A stretch of DNA of 64,000 nucleotides from Ensifer adhaerens. GTDB taxonomy: Bacteria > Pseudomonadota > Alphaproteobacteria > Rhizobiales > Rhizobiaceae. Every line of letters begins with the position of its first letter. Position 1 is the first letter of the stretch. Shown here piece by piece: positions 54,987-63,555 of the stretch. The DNA lies in assembly GCF_020035535.1 (NCBI RefSeq), contig NZ_CP083350.1, positions 1,932,501 to 1,996,500 on the forward strand. Reading direction: 5' to 3'. A program made the position numbers and the translations under genes. The notes beneath the pieces were generated by a model, which had not been told where the DNA came from, searched no databases, and saw only the letters and a program-made list of their open reading frames with translations.

Positions 54987-56651
54987 ATGTTCAGGAACAG
55001 AAATTTTCAAGCGGCTCCTGTGGCACTCGAAGTCAAGGATCTCACTATAAGCCTGTCCGGTACCGGCGTTGGCGCTCAGCCCGTTCTAGATCGTGTATCG
55101 TTGACAATCCGGCACGGCGAGACCGTTTGTCTCGTCGGAGAAAGTGGATCGGGGAAGTCGGTCACGTCTCTCGCCATCATGGGGCTTTTGCCTAAGAACG
55201 CTTTGGCGGTGAAAGGCGGCGAGATCCTGCTCAAGGGCCGGAACTTGCTTGCGCTCGACGCAAAGGCCATGCGCGACTTGCGCGCCCGCAAAGTCTCGAT
55301 GATTTTCCAGGAGCCGATGACTGCTCTCAACCCAGTCCTCCGAGTCGGTGCGCAGGTCGAGGAGGTGCTGGAAATGCACGGCGACCTTACTCCGCACGAA
55401 AGGCGGCGTCATGTCCTTGATATGATGGATCAAGTGCACCTGCCCGATGTCGAACGGATCTACAATTCATTTCCCCATCAACTCTCGGGCGGGCAGCGTC
55501 AGAGGATCATGATCGCTATGGCTTTGATCCTTGAGCCACAGCTGTTGATCGCGGACGAGCCGACAACCGCGCTCGACGTCACGACGCAAAAGCAGATCTT
55601 GAGTCTGATCGCAGAAATGCAGGAGAAGCATGGAACCGCCGTGCTGTTCATTACGCACGATATGGGCGTCGTGGCTGACATTGCCGATTCAGTCTATGTG
55701 ATGAAACGAGGCGCGGTCGTCGAACATGCAGCCGTCGGAACTTTGTTGCGGACTCCAAAGGACGAATATTCGCGAAAGTTGCTGCAGGCGGTGCCAAGCC
55801 TTCAACCTCGGGTCCCACGGCAGGATGCGCCTAGGGAACACGTTCTCAGCGTAAAAAGTCTAGAAAAGACCTACCCGCTCGCCGGAGTTCGCAAACCGCC
55901 AACGATTGCCGCGACCGGTGTCAACTTCGAAATTCGGCGCGGTCGAACGCTCGGCATCGTCGGTGAGAGCGGCTCGGGCAAGTCCACGGTGGCGCGCTGC
56001 ATCATGCGTCTTATCGATCCGACGGGAGGTGAGATACGGGTAGCTTCGAAGGAGATTGCCAAGCTGTCGCGTCGTCAGTTGCAGCCGCACCGCAGGAGCA
56101 TCCAGATGGTGTTCCAAGACCCGTACCGCTCGCTTAATCCGCGCTGGACGGTCGGCGAAAGCATCATCGAGGGACCGCTCAACTTCGGGATATGTCGCGA
56201 AGACGCATTGGCGCACGCCCGTAAGCTGCTTGATCTCGTAGGGCTCCCGGCAGATGCGATCGGCCGATACCCGCACCAGTTCTCCGGTGGTCAGCGTCAG
56301 CGTATCGCGATCGCCCGCGCGGTCGCCATGCGACCTGATGTGCTGGTCGCGGACGAGGCGGTATCTGCGCTTGACGTGTCAGTCCAGGCCCAGGTGCTGA
56401 ACTTGCTCGATGAGCTGCAGGCCCAGTTGGGGATCGCGATCCTTTTCATTACACACGATCTGCGCGTGGCCGCGCAAATCTGCGACGAGGTGGTCGTGAT
56501 GCAGCGTGGACGCATCGTCGAGCATGGTGCGGCATCCGACGTTTTGTCCAGTCCAAGCCACCCATATACCCGAGCGCTCATTGAAGCCGCGCCCGGGCGC
56601 GGTTGGGATTTCGCGAATTTCCGCGAGCTCGCAGCGGCTGACGTCCGTTGA
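54987..56651 (+). CDS. Peptide-type ABC transporter ATPase, DppD-DppF fusion
   Basis: This is a 554-residue fusion of two ATPases: the first domain has Walker A GESGSGKS, LSGGQRQRIMIAM and ADEPTTALDV; the second has GESGSGKST, FSGGQRQRIAIARA and ADEAVSALDV. ATG 54987 with GAGGG upstream is preferred over GTG 54966. Note the second Walker B has DEAVS instead of DEPT. Rhizobial importers often carry such fusions. Confidence 0.95.
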   Translation: MFRNRNFQAAPVALEVKDLTISLSGTGVGAQPVLDRVSLTIRHGETVCLVGESGSGKSVTSLAIMGLLPKNALAVKGGEILLKGRNLLALDAKAMRDLRARKVSMIFQEPMTALNPVLRVGAQVEEVLEMHGDLTPHERRRHVLDMMDQVHLPDVERIYNSFPHQLSGGQRQRIMIAMALILEPQLLIADEPTTALDVTTQKQILSLIAEMQEKHGTAVLFITHDMGVVADIADSVYVMKRGAVVEHAAVGTLLRTPKDEYSRKLLQAVPSLQPRVPRQDAPREHVLSVKSLEKTYPLAGVRKPPTIAATGVNFEIRRGRTLGIVGESGSGKSTVARCIMRLIDPTGGEIRVASKEIAKLSRRQLQPHRRSIQMVFQDPYRSLNPRWTVGESIIEGPLNFGICREDALAHARKLLDLVGLPADAIGRYPHQFSGGQRQRIAIARAVAMRPDVLVADEAVSALDVSVQAQVLNLLDELQAQLGIAILFITHDLRVAAQICDEVVVMQRGRIVEHGAASDVLSSPSHPYTRALIEAAPGRGWDFANFRELAAADVR

Positions 56652-56677
56652 ACCGTGAATGGATGCTTGATGTTGCG

Positions 56678-56707
56678 CGCGCCAGCCGGGCAAAAGCGGC
56701 TGGCGCG
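56678..56707 (+). terminator. Hairpin ending the malonate/transport island
   Basis: CGCGCCAGCC (56678-56687) pairs with GGCTGGCGCG (56698-56707), 10 bp, 27 bp after the ATPase stop. The U-run is missing. Confidence 0.55.
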
Positions 56708-57510
56708 TGCCGATTAAGCCGGACGATGCCGTCCAGACGAGTAACCGCCAGCGTGCGATAACCGTGCTTACGGCGACCCTTGTTGACGCGTCCGGGAATC
56801 CGGTCGAGTCCTTAACCTTCCCATGCGTGACCTACGGCAGGACAGCGGATCAGTCCAAGGATTCGACCCGCAAGCTGGCGCGCAGATCGTGAGGCTCGCT
56901 CGGAAACTTGGCGTGTCGGTCGTCAGCGACAAGTTGGACTTCACGAAGAAGAAGCAGGCCCTCGAGGATTCGGATGATTCGAGCAAGGACGGGATGTTGT
57001 CGTCCTTCGCCTATTCTGCATTCGACGCCGCGTTTGTCTTCGCGAGCTTCCGGCAAAACGGCGCCCACGCCGAGTGAATCCCGCCGCCACTTCCTCGACG
57101 CTCCGGTGAAGGCGGGTAGCTTGGGGGAAAGCACCGGTTGCGCCTCGCCAAGCCTCACATGGCATAGCGCTCTCCATCGTCGTCTGGCCATACCGAGGAC
57201 GTAACCCGACGTTCCGAACCCAACGTCTTGAGGTGGTAACCGAGGAGAAGGGTGGCATCGCGAGACGCCCTGTCCGCGAACCCCTGCAGAGTGATCGGAA
57301 GTTTTCGCCACCGCCGCGGCATTGTCCCAGACATTGCCCGAGCGTTTCATCGAGCGGGTGGCGCCGTTGTCGGCCACACGCCTCTGGAAGTGCTCGCTCG
57401 CACGCACTGGTCCACGGCGCAATACGGTCTGGAAAACAAGAGCCGGCCTGCCTATCTAGGAAGGGCGATCCTTCGACATGGTGGCGGTAGGATGAAATTG
57501 GTCGGCGGTT
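56704..57510 (+). pseudogene. Decayed TnpB-like gene
   Basis: Fragments in different frames resemble the TnpB/IS1341 group: ATLVDASGNPVESLTF in one frame, then RLARKLGVSVVSDKLDFTKK and MLSSFAYSAFDAAF in another, with a frameshift near 56870. This matches the segment around RuvC-II and the MLSSFAY helix of zinc-less TnpB-like proteins. The remainder is broken by stops and shifts. It is a different lineage from the gene at 23674-25134. Confidence 0.55.
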
Positions 57511-57528
57511 GATTGTGATGTTTCGCCT

Positions 57529-58497
57529 ATGAATCGAAAAGCCAGGGTGAAGGATCCTGCTTCGGCGCTGCCGTGGGAAGATCTGCGTATTATAAAGGCA
57601 ATCGGCGATCATGGCGGGCTGAGCAGTGCTGCGACTGCGCTTTCGCTCAATCACTCGACTGTTGCACGCCGCCTTGCGATCGTTGAAGAAATTCTCGGGG
57701 TTGCGTTGTTTGATCGGCTTCGTACTGGATGCAAGCCAACAACCGCCGGAACCGAAATCCTCGCGCTGAGTGCACGTGTTGAGCAGGATATTATAAATGT
57801 CGCTCGGCGCGTTGCTGGCAGTGCAGAGCGCCTCGCTGGAGAGCTCAGAATAGCAACCAGCGATGCGCTCCTGTATGATTTCCTGACTCCAATCATTGTG
57901 GATTTCCAACGCATCCATCCAGACATTCGGGTCGAAGTGCTCGTCGGGAATGCTCCGCTGAATCTGGCGCGAGGCGAGTCCGACATTGCGTTCCGGGCGA
58001 CGCTCGCGCCGCCCGAGAATCTTTACGGTAGGAAGATCGCCAAGGTGGCATGGGCCATATATGGCCGCCGTGACGATTTCCTAGGGCGCCAGCCGCGTCT
58101 CGAAGACCTGTACGAGCAACAGTGGATATCATATGGCTCGGGCTTGAAGGGGTTGCGAGCCTTCTCGTTCGTCGAAGAGAGGGTGGCGGCGCAGAATATT
58201 ATTTATCGCGCCGACTCCGTTCTGGGAGTTGCATCGGCCTTGTGCGCAGGAGGCGGCATAGGTTTTTTGCCCTGCATGCATGGCGATCTAGTGCCGAGCC
58301 TTGTTCGAGTGAGCGCGGTTCAGGCGCAAGTTTACGACGAACTCTGGATTCTGACACATCCCGATATCCGCAAATCCGGTCGAGTATACGCCTTCATGAC
58401 GCACTGTGCCCAAGCGGTAATTAAACGTCGCGACTTCATTGAAGGAGTTGGGACTCCTGGTGTTTATAACCCCGCTGCCAAACGAGACTATGGCTAG
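57529..58497 (+). CDS. LysR-family transcriptional regulator
   Basis: This is a 322-residue regulator with a 17-residue N-terminal extension before the HTH (IKAIGDHGGLSSAATALSLN HSTVARRL, given in two pieces). The effector domain includes ELRIATSDALLYDFLTPIIV and IAFRATLAPPENLYGRKIA. It lies upstream of YceI and isochorismatase-family genes on the same strand but with a decayed 500-bp stretch between. Confidence 0.9.
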   Translation: MNRKARVKDPASALPWEDLRIIKAIGDHGGLSSAATALSLNHSTVARRLAIVEEILGVALFDRLRTGCKPTTAGTEILALSARVEQDIINVARRVAGSAERLAGELRIATSDALLYDFLTPIIVDFQRIHPDIRVEVLVGNAPLNLARGESDIAFRATLAPPENLYGRKIAKVAWAIYGRRDDFLGRQPRLEDLYEQQWISYGSGLKGLRAFSFVEERVAAQNIIYRADSVLGVASALCAGGGIGFLPCMHGDLVPSLVRVSAVQAQVYDELWILTHPDIRKSGRVYAFMTHCAQAVIKRRDFIEGVGTPGVYNPAAKRDYG

Positions 58498-58561
58498 CGT
58501 TAAACAAGCCCCCACTGTTTTCTACAGCGACACCTGAAATTTCTGCCGGCTGTGCGCTGCG

Positions 58562-58690
58562 TGGCCTTTGCTTCCCGAAGCGCTGCGTCGGGTGGTGATC
58601 GCGATGTCCAATCACGGCATTCCGAAGACTTCCGGCGCAGGCACCGCTTCGGCAGCCATACCTATTTCGTGCTGTCGTTCATCTTCTGGG
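58562..58690 (+). pseudogene. Catalase gene remnant
   Basis: LLPEALRRVVIAMSNHGIPK in one frame and RRRHRFGSHTYF in the next match consecutive catalase segments (compare [20 protein letters not shown] and MHGFGSHTF of the intact catalase at 26123-27580). A frameshift separates them. The stretch 58691-59003 has no other supported gene. Confidence 0.7.
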
Positions 58691-59003
58691 CTGGATCGAA
58701 TCAGTATGGCAACGGTAGGCGGATTTCCAACTCAATGCCATTGCCGGCGTCGGGCTGGCCAAAGGCAATTGGAGTGCGGGGTCGCACTCGTCTCCGCATT
58801 TTTGCGGAGTCGTTTCGTCAGAAATACAGAATCTGCAAGGGCAAGCAGACAGGATATCCAAGAAGGGATCTGATGAGGAAGCTGGATCGCCGATGCCGAA
58901 AATAGCGCCAAGCTATTGAAACTACGATCAGTCGCAAACCAGGACCTTTCGGGGCCGAGTGTGCAGCGTTGTCGTTCGATTATGCGTCATGGAGAAGCAA
59001 GCC

Positions 59004-59618
59004 ATGTACAACGTCCAATCTATGCCGTTCGCGGATCTGGACGTATATCAGACTTCGCTTGCGACTGAACAGGGGCAGCCGGGAGCGGTAGATGCCTCGC
59101 GTTTGTCGGCAGGCACCTACAAAATCGATCCCGCTCATACGCTGGTCGCCTGGACGGTCAACCATATGGGCTTTTCGTTGCTCGAAGGCATATTCGGAGC
59201 CTCTGACGGTCAGATTGTGATTGACCCCAACCACCCAACGGAAAGCCTCGTCGAGGTTTCCTTCGCAATCAAAGACCTTTCCGTGACGACCTGCGCATTC
59301 GCTAATCATCTGCGGTCCGCCGACCTGTTTGACGCGGAGAATTTCCCGGTTGCCCGCTTTGTATCGACTTCGGTCAAACCCAGTGGCACTGATCGTGCAA
59401 CGATCACCGGCGATCTCACGATCAAGGGCATCACCCGGTCGGTCGCACTTGACGCTGCTTTCGTTGGCGTCGGTCAGAATCCGTTGAGCGACAAGCTCAA
59501 TTTTGGGTTCGCCGCAACGACGACGATTCTTCGGAGTGAATTCGACCTCGGCTTTCTCGTCCCGGCCGTCTCCGACAAGGTCAAGCTCAGGATCAACGCG
59601 GCCTTCTCGGCGGAATAA
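59004..59618 (+). CDS. YceI-family lipocalin-like protein
   Basis: This is about 204 residues from ATG 59004, with GGAG 9 nt upstream. The YceI pattern is clear: GTYKIDPAHTLVAWTVNHMG, VSFAIKDLSVTT, HLRSADLFDAENFPVARFVS and GDLTIKGITRSVALDAAF. YceI proteins form a beta-barrel that binds polyprenyl-like or amphiphilic ligands. Most are exported, but no signal peptide is visible, so this one is probably cytoplasmic. It is followed by an isochorismatase-family gene after 48 bp. Confidence 0.92.
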   Translation: MYNVQSMPFADLDVYQTSLATEQGQPGAVDASRLSAGTYKIDPAHTLVAWTVNHMGFSLLEGIFGASDGQIVIDPNHPTESLVEVSFAIKDLSVTTCAFANHLRSADLFDAENFPVARFVSTSVKPSGTDRATITGDLTIKGITRSVALDAAFVGVGQNPLSDKLNFGFAATTTILRSEFDLGFLVPAVSDKVKLRINAAFSAE

Positions 59619-59666
59619 ATCCGAACCCCGTTCCCGTCCCCCCGACAACAAATGAAGGAGAAGATT

Positions 59667-60299
59667 ATGAGGAAACCTTTTGATAGCTTTATCACGGCCG
59701 ACAATAGTGCGCTGCTGCTGATCGATTTCCAGCCCCAGATGTTGATGGGCATCCGCAGCGACGATCCTTCGTCCGTTCTCAATAGCGCCGCGATCATTGC
59801 TAAGGGTGCCAAGCTATTCGGCATGCCGACCATTCTCACGACGATCACCGCGGATTCCTTCGCGGGGCCCTTCATGCCCGAACTTGCCGGGGTTTTCCCG
59901 GACGCCAAGATCATCGATCGCACCTCGATCAATGCTTGGCTGAACGAGGATTTTGTCAAGGCGGTGGAGGCTACAGGCCGGAAGCGCCTGATCATTGCGG
60001 GCCTCTGGACCGGGGCTTGCACCGCTTTCAACGCGCTTGAAGGCATCTGGCGCGGCTACGAAGTCGGCTTCGTGGCGGACGCCTGCGGTGACACATCGCT
60101 TCAGGTTCACGAGCGCTCCATTGAGCGCATGATCCAGCAGGGCGCGACGCCGCTGACGGCTCAGCACTTCGTGTATGAACTTCAGCAGGACTGGGCTCGC
60201 CACGAGACCTATCAGGGCGTCATGGAGTTGCTGCAACCGCATTCGGTCTTCGGCGACGTCCAGGTGCGCTACGGTAAATGGGCGCTCTCCAACCACTGA
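59667..60299 (+). CDS. Isochorismatase-family (YcaC-like) hydrolase
   Basis: This is a 210-residue protein; ATG 59667 is chosen because AAGGAG lies 10 nt upstream, inside the apparent longer frame. The catalytic Asp is in LLLIDFQPQM and the Cys in GLWTGAC. It is homologous over its whole length to the exported protein at 840-1550 (shared IDRT-NAW and KAVE-TGRK) but lacks a signal peptide. The substrate is unknown. Confidence 0.9.
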   Translation: MRKPFDSFITADNSALLLIDFQPQMLMGIRSDDPSSVLNSAAIIAKGAKLFGMPTILTTITADSFAGPFMPELAGVFPDAKIIDRTSINAWLNEDFVKAVEATGRKRLIIAGLWTGACTAFNALEGIWRGYEVGFVADACGDTSLQVHERSIERMIQQGATPLTAQHFVYELQQDWARHETYQGVMELLQPHSVFGDVQVRYGKWALSNH

Positions 60300-60312
60300 A
60301 GGCGATGGCGAC

Positions 60313-60348
60313 ATGTCAACGGGGCGGCAGATTCCGGCCCGTTGACAT
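60313..60348 (+). terminator. Intercistronic hairpin
   Basis: ATGTCAACGGG (60313-60323) pairs perfectly with 60338-60348, 11 bp, 13 bp after the isochorismatase stop. It has no U-run and may be a partial terminator before the hydrolase gene. Confidence 0.55.
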
Positions 60349-60389
60349 CCGCCAACCCGTTCTCGCTGCCGGACAAGAAAGGATATCAG

Positions 60390-61253
60390 ATGCTTTACCG
60401 GGACTTTTCAACGCAGGCCGACCTTGACGCCGTATACGACGTTGAGGCGGCTGTGCCGGACTTCCAAGGCTATCTGGATCAGTTCGAGCAAGCCAACCTC
60501 AGGACGCGGTCGGAGCTTGAGTACAAGCCCGATGTGCCATTCGGCCTCGGTATCGATGAACGGCTTGATCTCTTCCCAGCCGCTCCGATGAGCGGTCGGC
60601 CACCCATCGTGATCTTCGTGCACGGCGGCTATTGGCGCCTTTCACAGGGACGCGACTATGATTTTGTTGCGCGAGGCCTGCATCGGCACGCTGCCGTCAA
60701 CGTCGTGAACTACTCGCTCGCTCCGAAAGTGCCGATCTGGGAGATCGTGCGGCAAGTTCGCGCAGCGATCGCCTGGAGTTGGCACAATGCAGACAAGGTC
60801 GGCGGCGACCGAGATCGTATCTATGTTATCGGCCATTCGGCGGGTGCGCACCTCACCGTCATGGCTGCGCTTACGGACTGGACGCGTGAATATGGTCTGC
60901 CCGCGGACCTCGTGAAAGGCGCTTATGCCATGAGTGGGCTCTACGATCTGCGCCCTCTGCCCTACACTTTCATTGGCCCCGCATTACAGCTCAGCACGCG
61001 CGAGATCTTCGACCTGAGCCCAATGCTTCGCGATCTTCCTGCCGAGGCGCCGCAACTCAGGATCGCCTATGGCGACGCAGAAACCAGTGAGTTTATCCGG
61101 CAAAGCGATGATTTCCTGCTGCGATGGCAGCAAGCGGGCCTGCACGGCGACCTAAGCCTGCGCAATGCGCGGGATCATTTCTCGATCATGCTTGATCTAG
61201 CCGACCCGGAGTCGGATCTGGTCCGAGACATCTCGGCTTTCCTCAAGTCCTAG
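60390..61253 (+). CDS. Alpha/beta hydrolase (arylformamidase/esterase-like)
   Basis: This is a 287-residue enzyme from ATG 60390 behind AAAGGATATC. The oxyanion-hole motif is FVHGGYW and the nucleophile elbow GHSAGAH (Ser150), with a catalytic His in NARDHFS. The arrangement resembles kynurenine formamidase-like esterases. It may act with the isochorismatase-family enzyme on an ester or amide. Confidence 0.88.
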   Translation: MLYRDFSTQADLDAVYDVEAAVPDFQGYLDQFEQANLRTRSELEYKPDVPFGLGIDERLDLFPAAPMSGRPPIVIFVHGGYWRLSQGRDYDFVARGLHRHAAVNVVNYSLAPKVPIWEIVRQVRAAIAWSWHNADKVGGDRDRIYVIGHSAGAHLTVMAALTDWTREYGLPADLVKGAYAMSGLYDLRPLPYTFIGPALQLSTREIFDLSPMLRDLPAEAPQLRIAYGDAETSEFIRQSDDFLLRWQQAGLHGDLSLRNARDHFSIMLDLADPESDLVRDISAFLKS

Positions 61254-61406
61254 GTAGACCGATTACTGGCTGACTCGATTTTGCGGTGGCCGGCCCGCCC
61301 TTATGCCCGCTAAAGAACCCTGAGCCGAATTCCACGTGGTGGTCCGCTCAAGAGGGATTCGAAGACGTTGCGATCAGGGATGGCAGATTGGAACACTCCC
61401 GCGATA

Positions 61407-62297
61407 TTAACGGACGGGTAGGCCAATTATTTTGCGCGCTTCATTGGCGGTCGCGATCTCCCCGCCCAGATCATCGACGATCCGCCGGGCTTTTTCGACA
61501 AGGCTTGCGTTCGAGGGCGCCAATACACCCTTTTTGAGGTAGATGGAGTCCTCTAATCCCACCCGCACATGGCCGCCGCTGAGATATGAGAGCGCCACGG
61601 TCTGTAAAGCGCTTTTGCCAATGCCGAATGCAGTAAATTCAGCGTCCGGGGGAAGAAGATTTCGTGCATAGGTGACGGTCTCTGGGGTAGCCTGAAAACC
61701 ATACTTTACCCCGAGAACAAGACTGATCAGCGGTGGTGTATCGAGGGTGCCATCGGCGATGAGATCGTGCATGAGTGCGATGTCGCCGGAATCGAATAGC
61801 TCCAATTCGGGCTTCGCCCCAGCTAGCCGAATAATGGTGGCCATTTGTCGCAAGTTGTCCGGCGTATTAATAACGACCTCACCTGCGAAATTCATTGTAT
61901 TCAGATCGAGAGTGCATATGTCGGGCCTCAGCAACGCTATATGCTTGACGCGTTTATCCGGCGCCAGCAACGTTGTCCCGGGTCCACCCACTTTCGGATC
62001 TTCTGCTGACGGCACGAACCGTCCGCCCGGTCCGGTCGTCAAATTGATGACGAGCTTCTCATTCCTATCCCGGATAGTGTCGACGACTTCTCGATAGTAG
62101 TCGATGTTCATGGAGGGTGCACCAGATATAGGCTCGCGTACATGGATGTGCACGATTGCCGCACCGGCGTCCGCCGCAGCCAAACTCGACTCCGCGATTT
62201 GCCGTGGAGTAATGGGAAGGTGCGGTGATCGCGAAGGCAGGGTGAGATTTCCCGTGACCGCGCAGGTGATGTAGACCCTCTGGCGTGGCGTCCGCAT
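61407..62297 (-). CDS. Beta-keto acid cleavage enzyme (BKACE), second copy
   Basis: This is a 296-residue protein with VYITCAVTGN, the zinc site IVHIHVREPISG, INLTTGPGGRFVPS and HVRVGLEDSIYLKKGVLAPS. Long stretches are identical to the copy at 18520-19416, so the two are recent paralogues or parallel acquisitions. It follows an SDR on the same strand by 9 bp, the same order as in the first island. Substrate specificity may differ at the pocket (for example AGAAIVHIHVREPIS against AGASIIHLHVRNPET). Confidence 0.92.
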   Translation of the reverse strand: MRTPRQRVYITCAVTGNLTLPSRSPHLPITPRQIAESSLAAADAGAAIVHIHVREPISGAPSMNIDYYREVVDTIRDRNEKLVINLTTGPGGRFVPSAEDPKVGGPGTTLLAPDKRVKHIALLRPDICTLDLNTMNFAGEVVINTPDNLRQMATIIRLAGAKPELELFDSGDIALMHDLIADGTLDTPPLISLVLGVKYGFQATPETVTYARNLLPPDAEFTAFGIGKSALQTVALSYLSGGHVRVGLEDSIYLKKGVLAPSNASLVEKARRIVDDLGGEIATANEARKIIGLPVR

Positions 62298-62306
62298 ACG
62301 GTCCCC

Positions 62307-63095
62307 CTATAGCGATCGCCCACCATCCACTTGGATCGTATGCCCAGTGGAGTAAGTCAGCATTGTCGCACAGGCGAGAATCGCCATCGCGATATCTTTG
62401 GCGGTCGCGATTCGGCCAAGTGGCGTGGTCAGCGCGGCTCTTTCATTGAAGTCGCTACCGCGTCCAGGAACAAAGTGCGTGTCCACTACGCCGGGTGAAA
62501 CGGCAAGGACTCGCACAGTTGGCGCCAGTGCGCGCGCCAAGCACTTCGTCATCACGTCGATTCCCGCCTTCGCCGCGCAATACGCGATCGAAGAGCCGAC
62601 ACCGGTGAATGCAGCGATCGATGACAGCGACACGATCAGGCCGTCCGCGGATGACTCCAATAGTCCGACGAACGTTCGGATTGCCGCAAACTGGCCGCGC
62701 CAGTTGACGGCGAACATCCGGTCGATGATTTCATCTGTAAGTCCATCGAGATTGGCGTGCGCTATCGGAACCGTGTAGCCGGCCGCGTTGACCAATACGT
62801 CCAACCGGCCGTACTTGCTTTCAATGTGGTCCCGCAGCTTCAAGAGAGAGGCTGTGTCGGTAACATCAGCTACAAAAGCGCGAGACCTGGAAGGTCCGAG
62901 TTCCGATAGGAGGTCGCAGGCCAGTTCAGTCTCACATTGGGATCCAAGATGGGTGAAGATTACGAACGCACCAGCCGCTGCGAAAAGACGCGCCGTGGAA
63001 GATCCGATCGCCCCCGCCCCACCGAGAATGAGAACAATCTTTCCATCGAGATCCTTGCGGACACGTCCTTGCAAAGTCCGAGTTTCGATATTCAA
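62307..63095 (-). CDS. Short-chain dehydrogenase/reductase (SDR), GGAGAIG type, second copy
   Basis: This is a 262-residue SDR with a TTG start and AGGAGG about 10 nt upstream. It shares with the SDR at 17692-18507 the unusual LGGAGAIG coenzyme loop, NAAGYTVP, NWRGQ-AAIRTF, FTGVGSSIAYCAAK and VPGRG-DFN. It is probably the dehydrogenase supplying the beta-keto acid to the downstream BKACE (inference). Confidence 0.92.
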   Translation of the reverse strand: MNIETRTLQGRVRKDLDGKIVLILGGAGAIGSSTARLFAAAGAFVIFTHLGSQCETELACDLLSELGPSRSRAFVADVTDTASLLKLRDHIESKYGRLDVLVNAAGYTVPIAHANLDGLTDEIIDRMFAVNWRGQFAAIRTFVGLLESSADGLIVSLSSIAAFTGVGSSIAYCAAKAGIDVMTKCLARALAPTVRVLAVSPGVVDTHFVPGRGSDFNERAALTTPLGRIATAKDIAMAILACATMLTYSTGHTIQVDGGRSL

Positions 63096-63555
63096 AATCG
63101 CGCTCCTCCTTGGTCTCTATTCGGCCGTCGGCTTTGCAGGTTCGCTTCCGGAAACTCCACGACCAACGCGGTTCCAATCGGTATCGTGCACCGGAGAGGA
63201 TGGCTGCTCCTCAGCTTGTGAAAGGCGGGCATAGCGCCCGCGATCGCGAGGTCACTGACGGGTGCCTGTCGCAGGCGATAAGAACCTCCGAGGCATACAT
63301 TTGAAGCCTGGCCGGTGCCTTTTCTCGATGTCGATATCATTCGCCATCCTCTCCTTGTCGAATGATAAGGCACCTTTATATCCGGTGCACTAAAAAAGGC
63401 AATATAGTAGGATGTCCGCATATGCCGGACGAAGAAACCACAAAAATGCACCCCCTTAAACATTGACAACGTCAACAGGATTTGAGTTGATGATCGTCAA
63501 AATTCGGCCCAAACATGTCGTTTGAGGATCGATGTCAAAATAAAAGGGGTCTGAC
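63096..63555. other. Divergent control region between the second SDR-BKACE unit and the second RidA
   Basis: No gene is supported. A dyad GTCCG-CATATGC-CGGAC lies at 63414-63430 and TTGAC-AAC-GTCAA at 63463-63475. No TGCAA-N4-TTGCA operator like those in the first island was found, so this copy may be under a different regulator. Confidence 0.45.
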
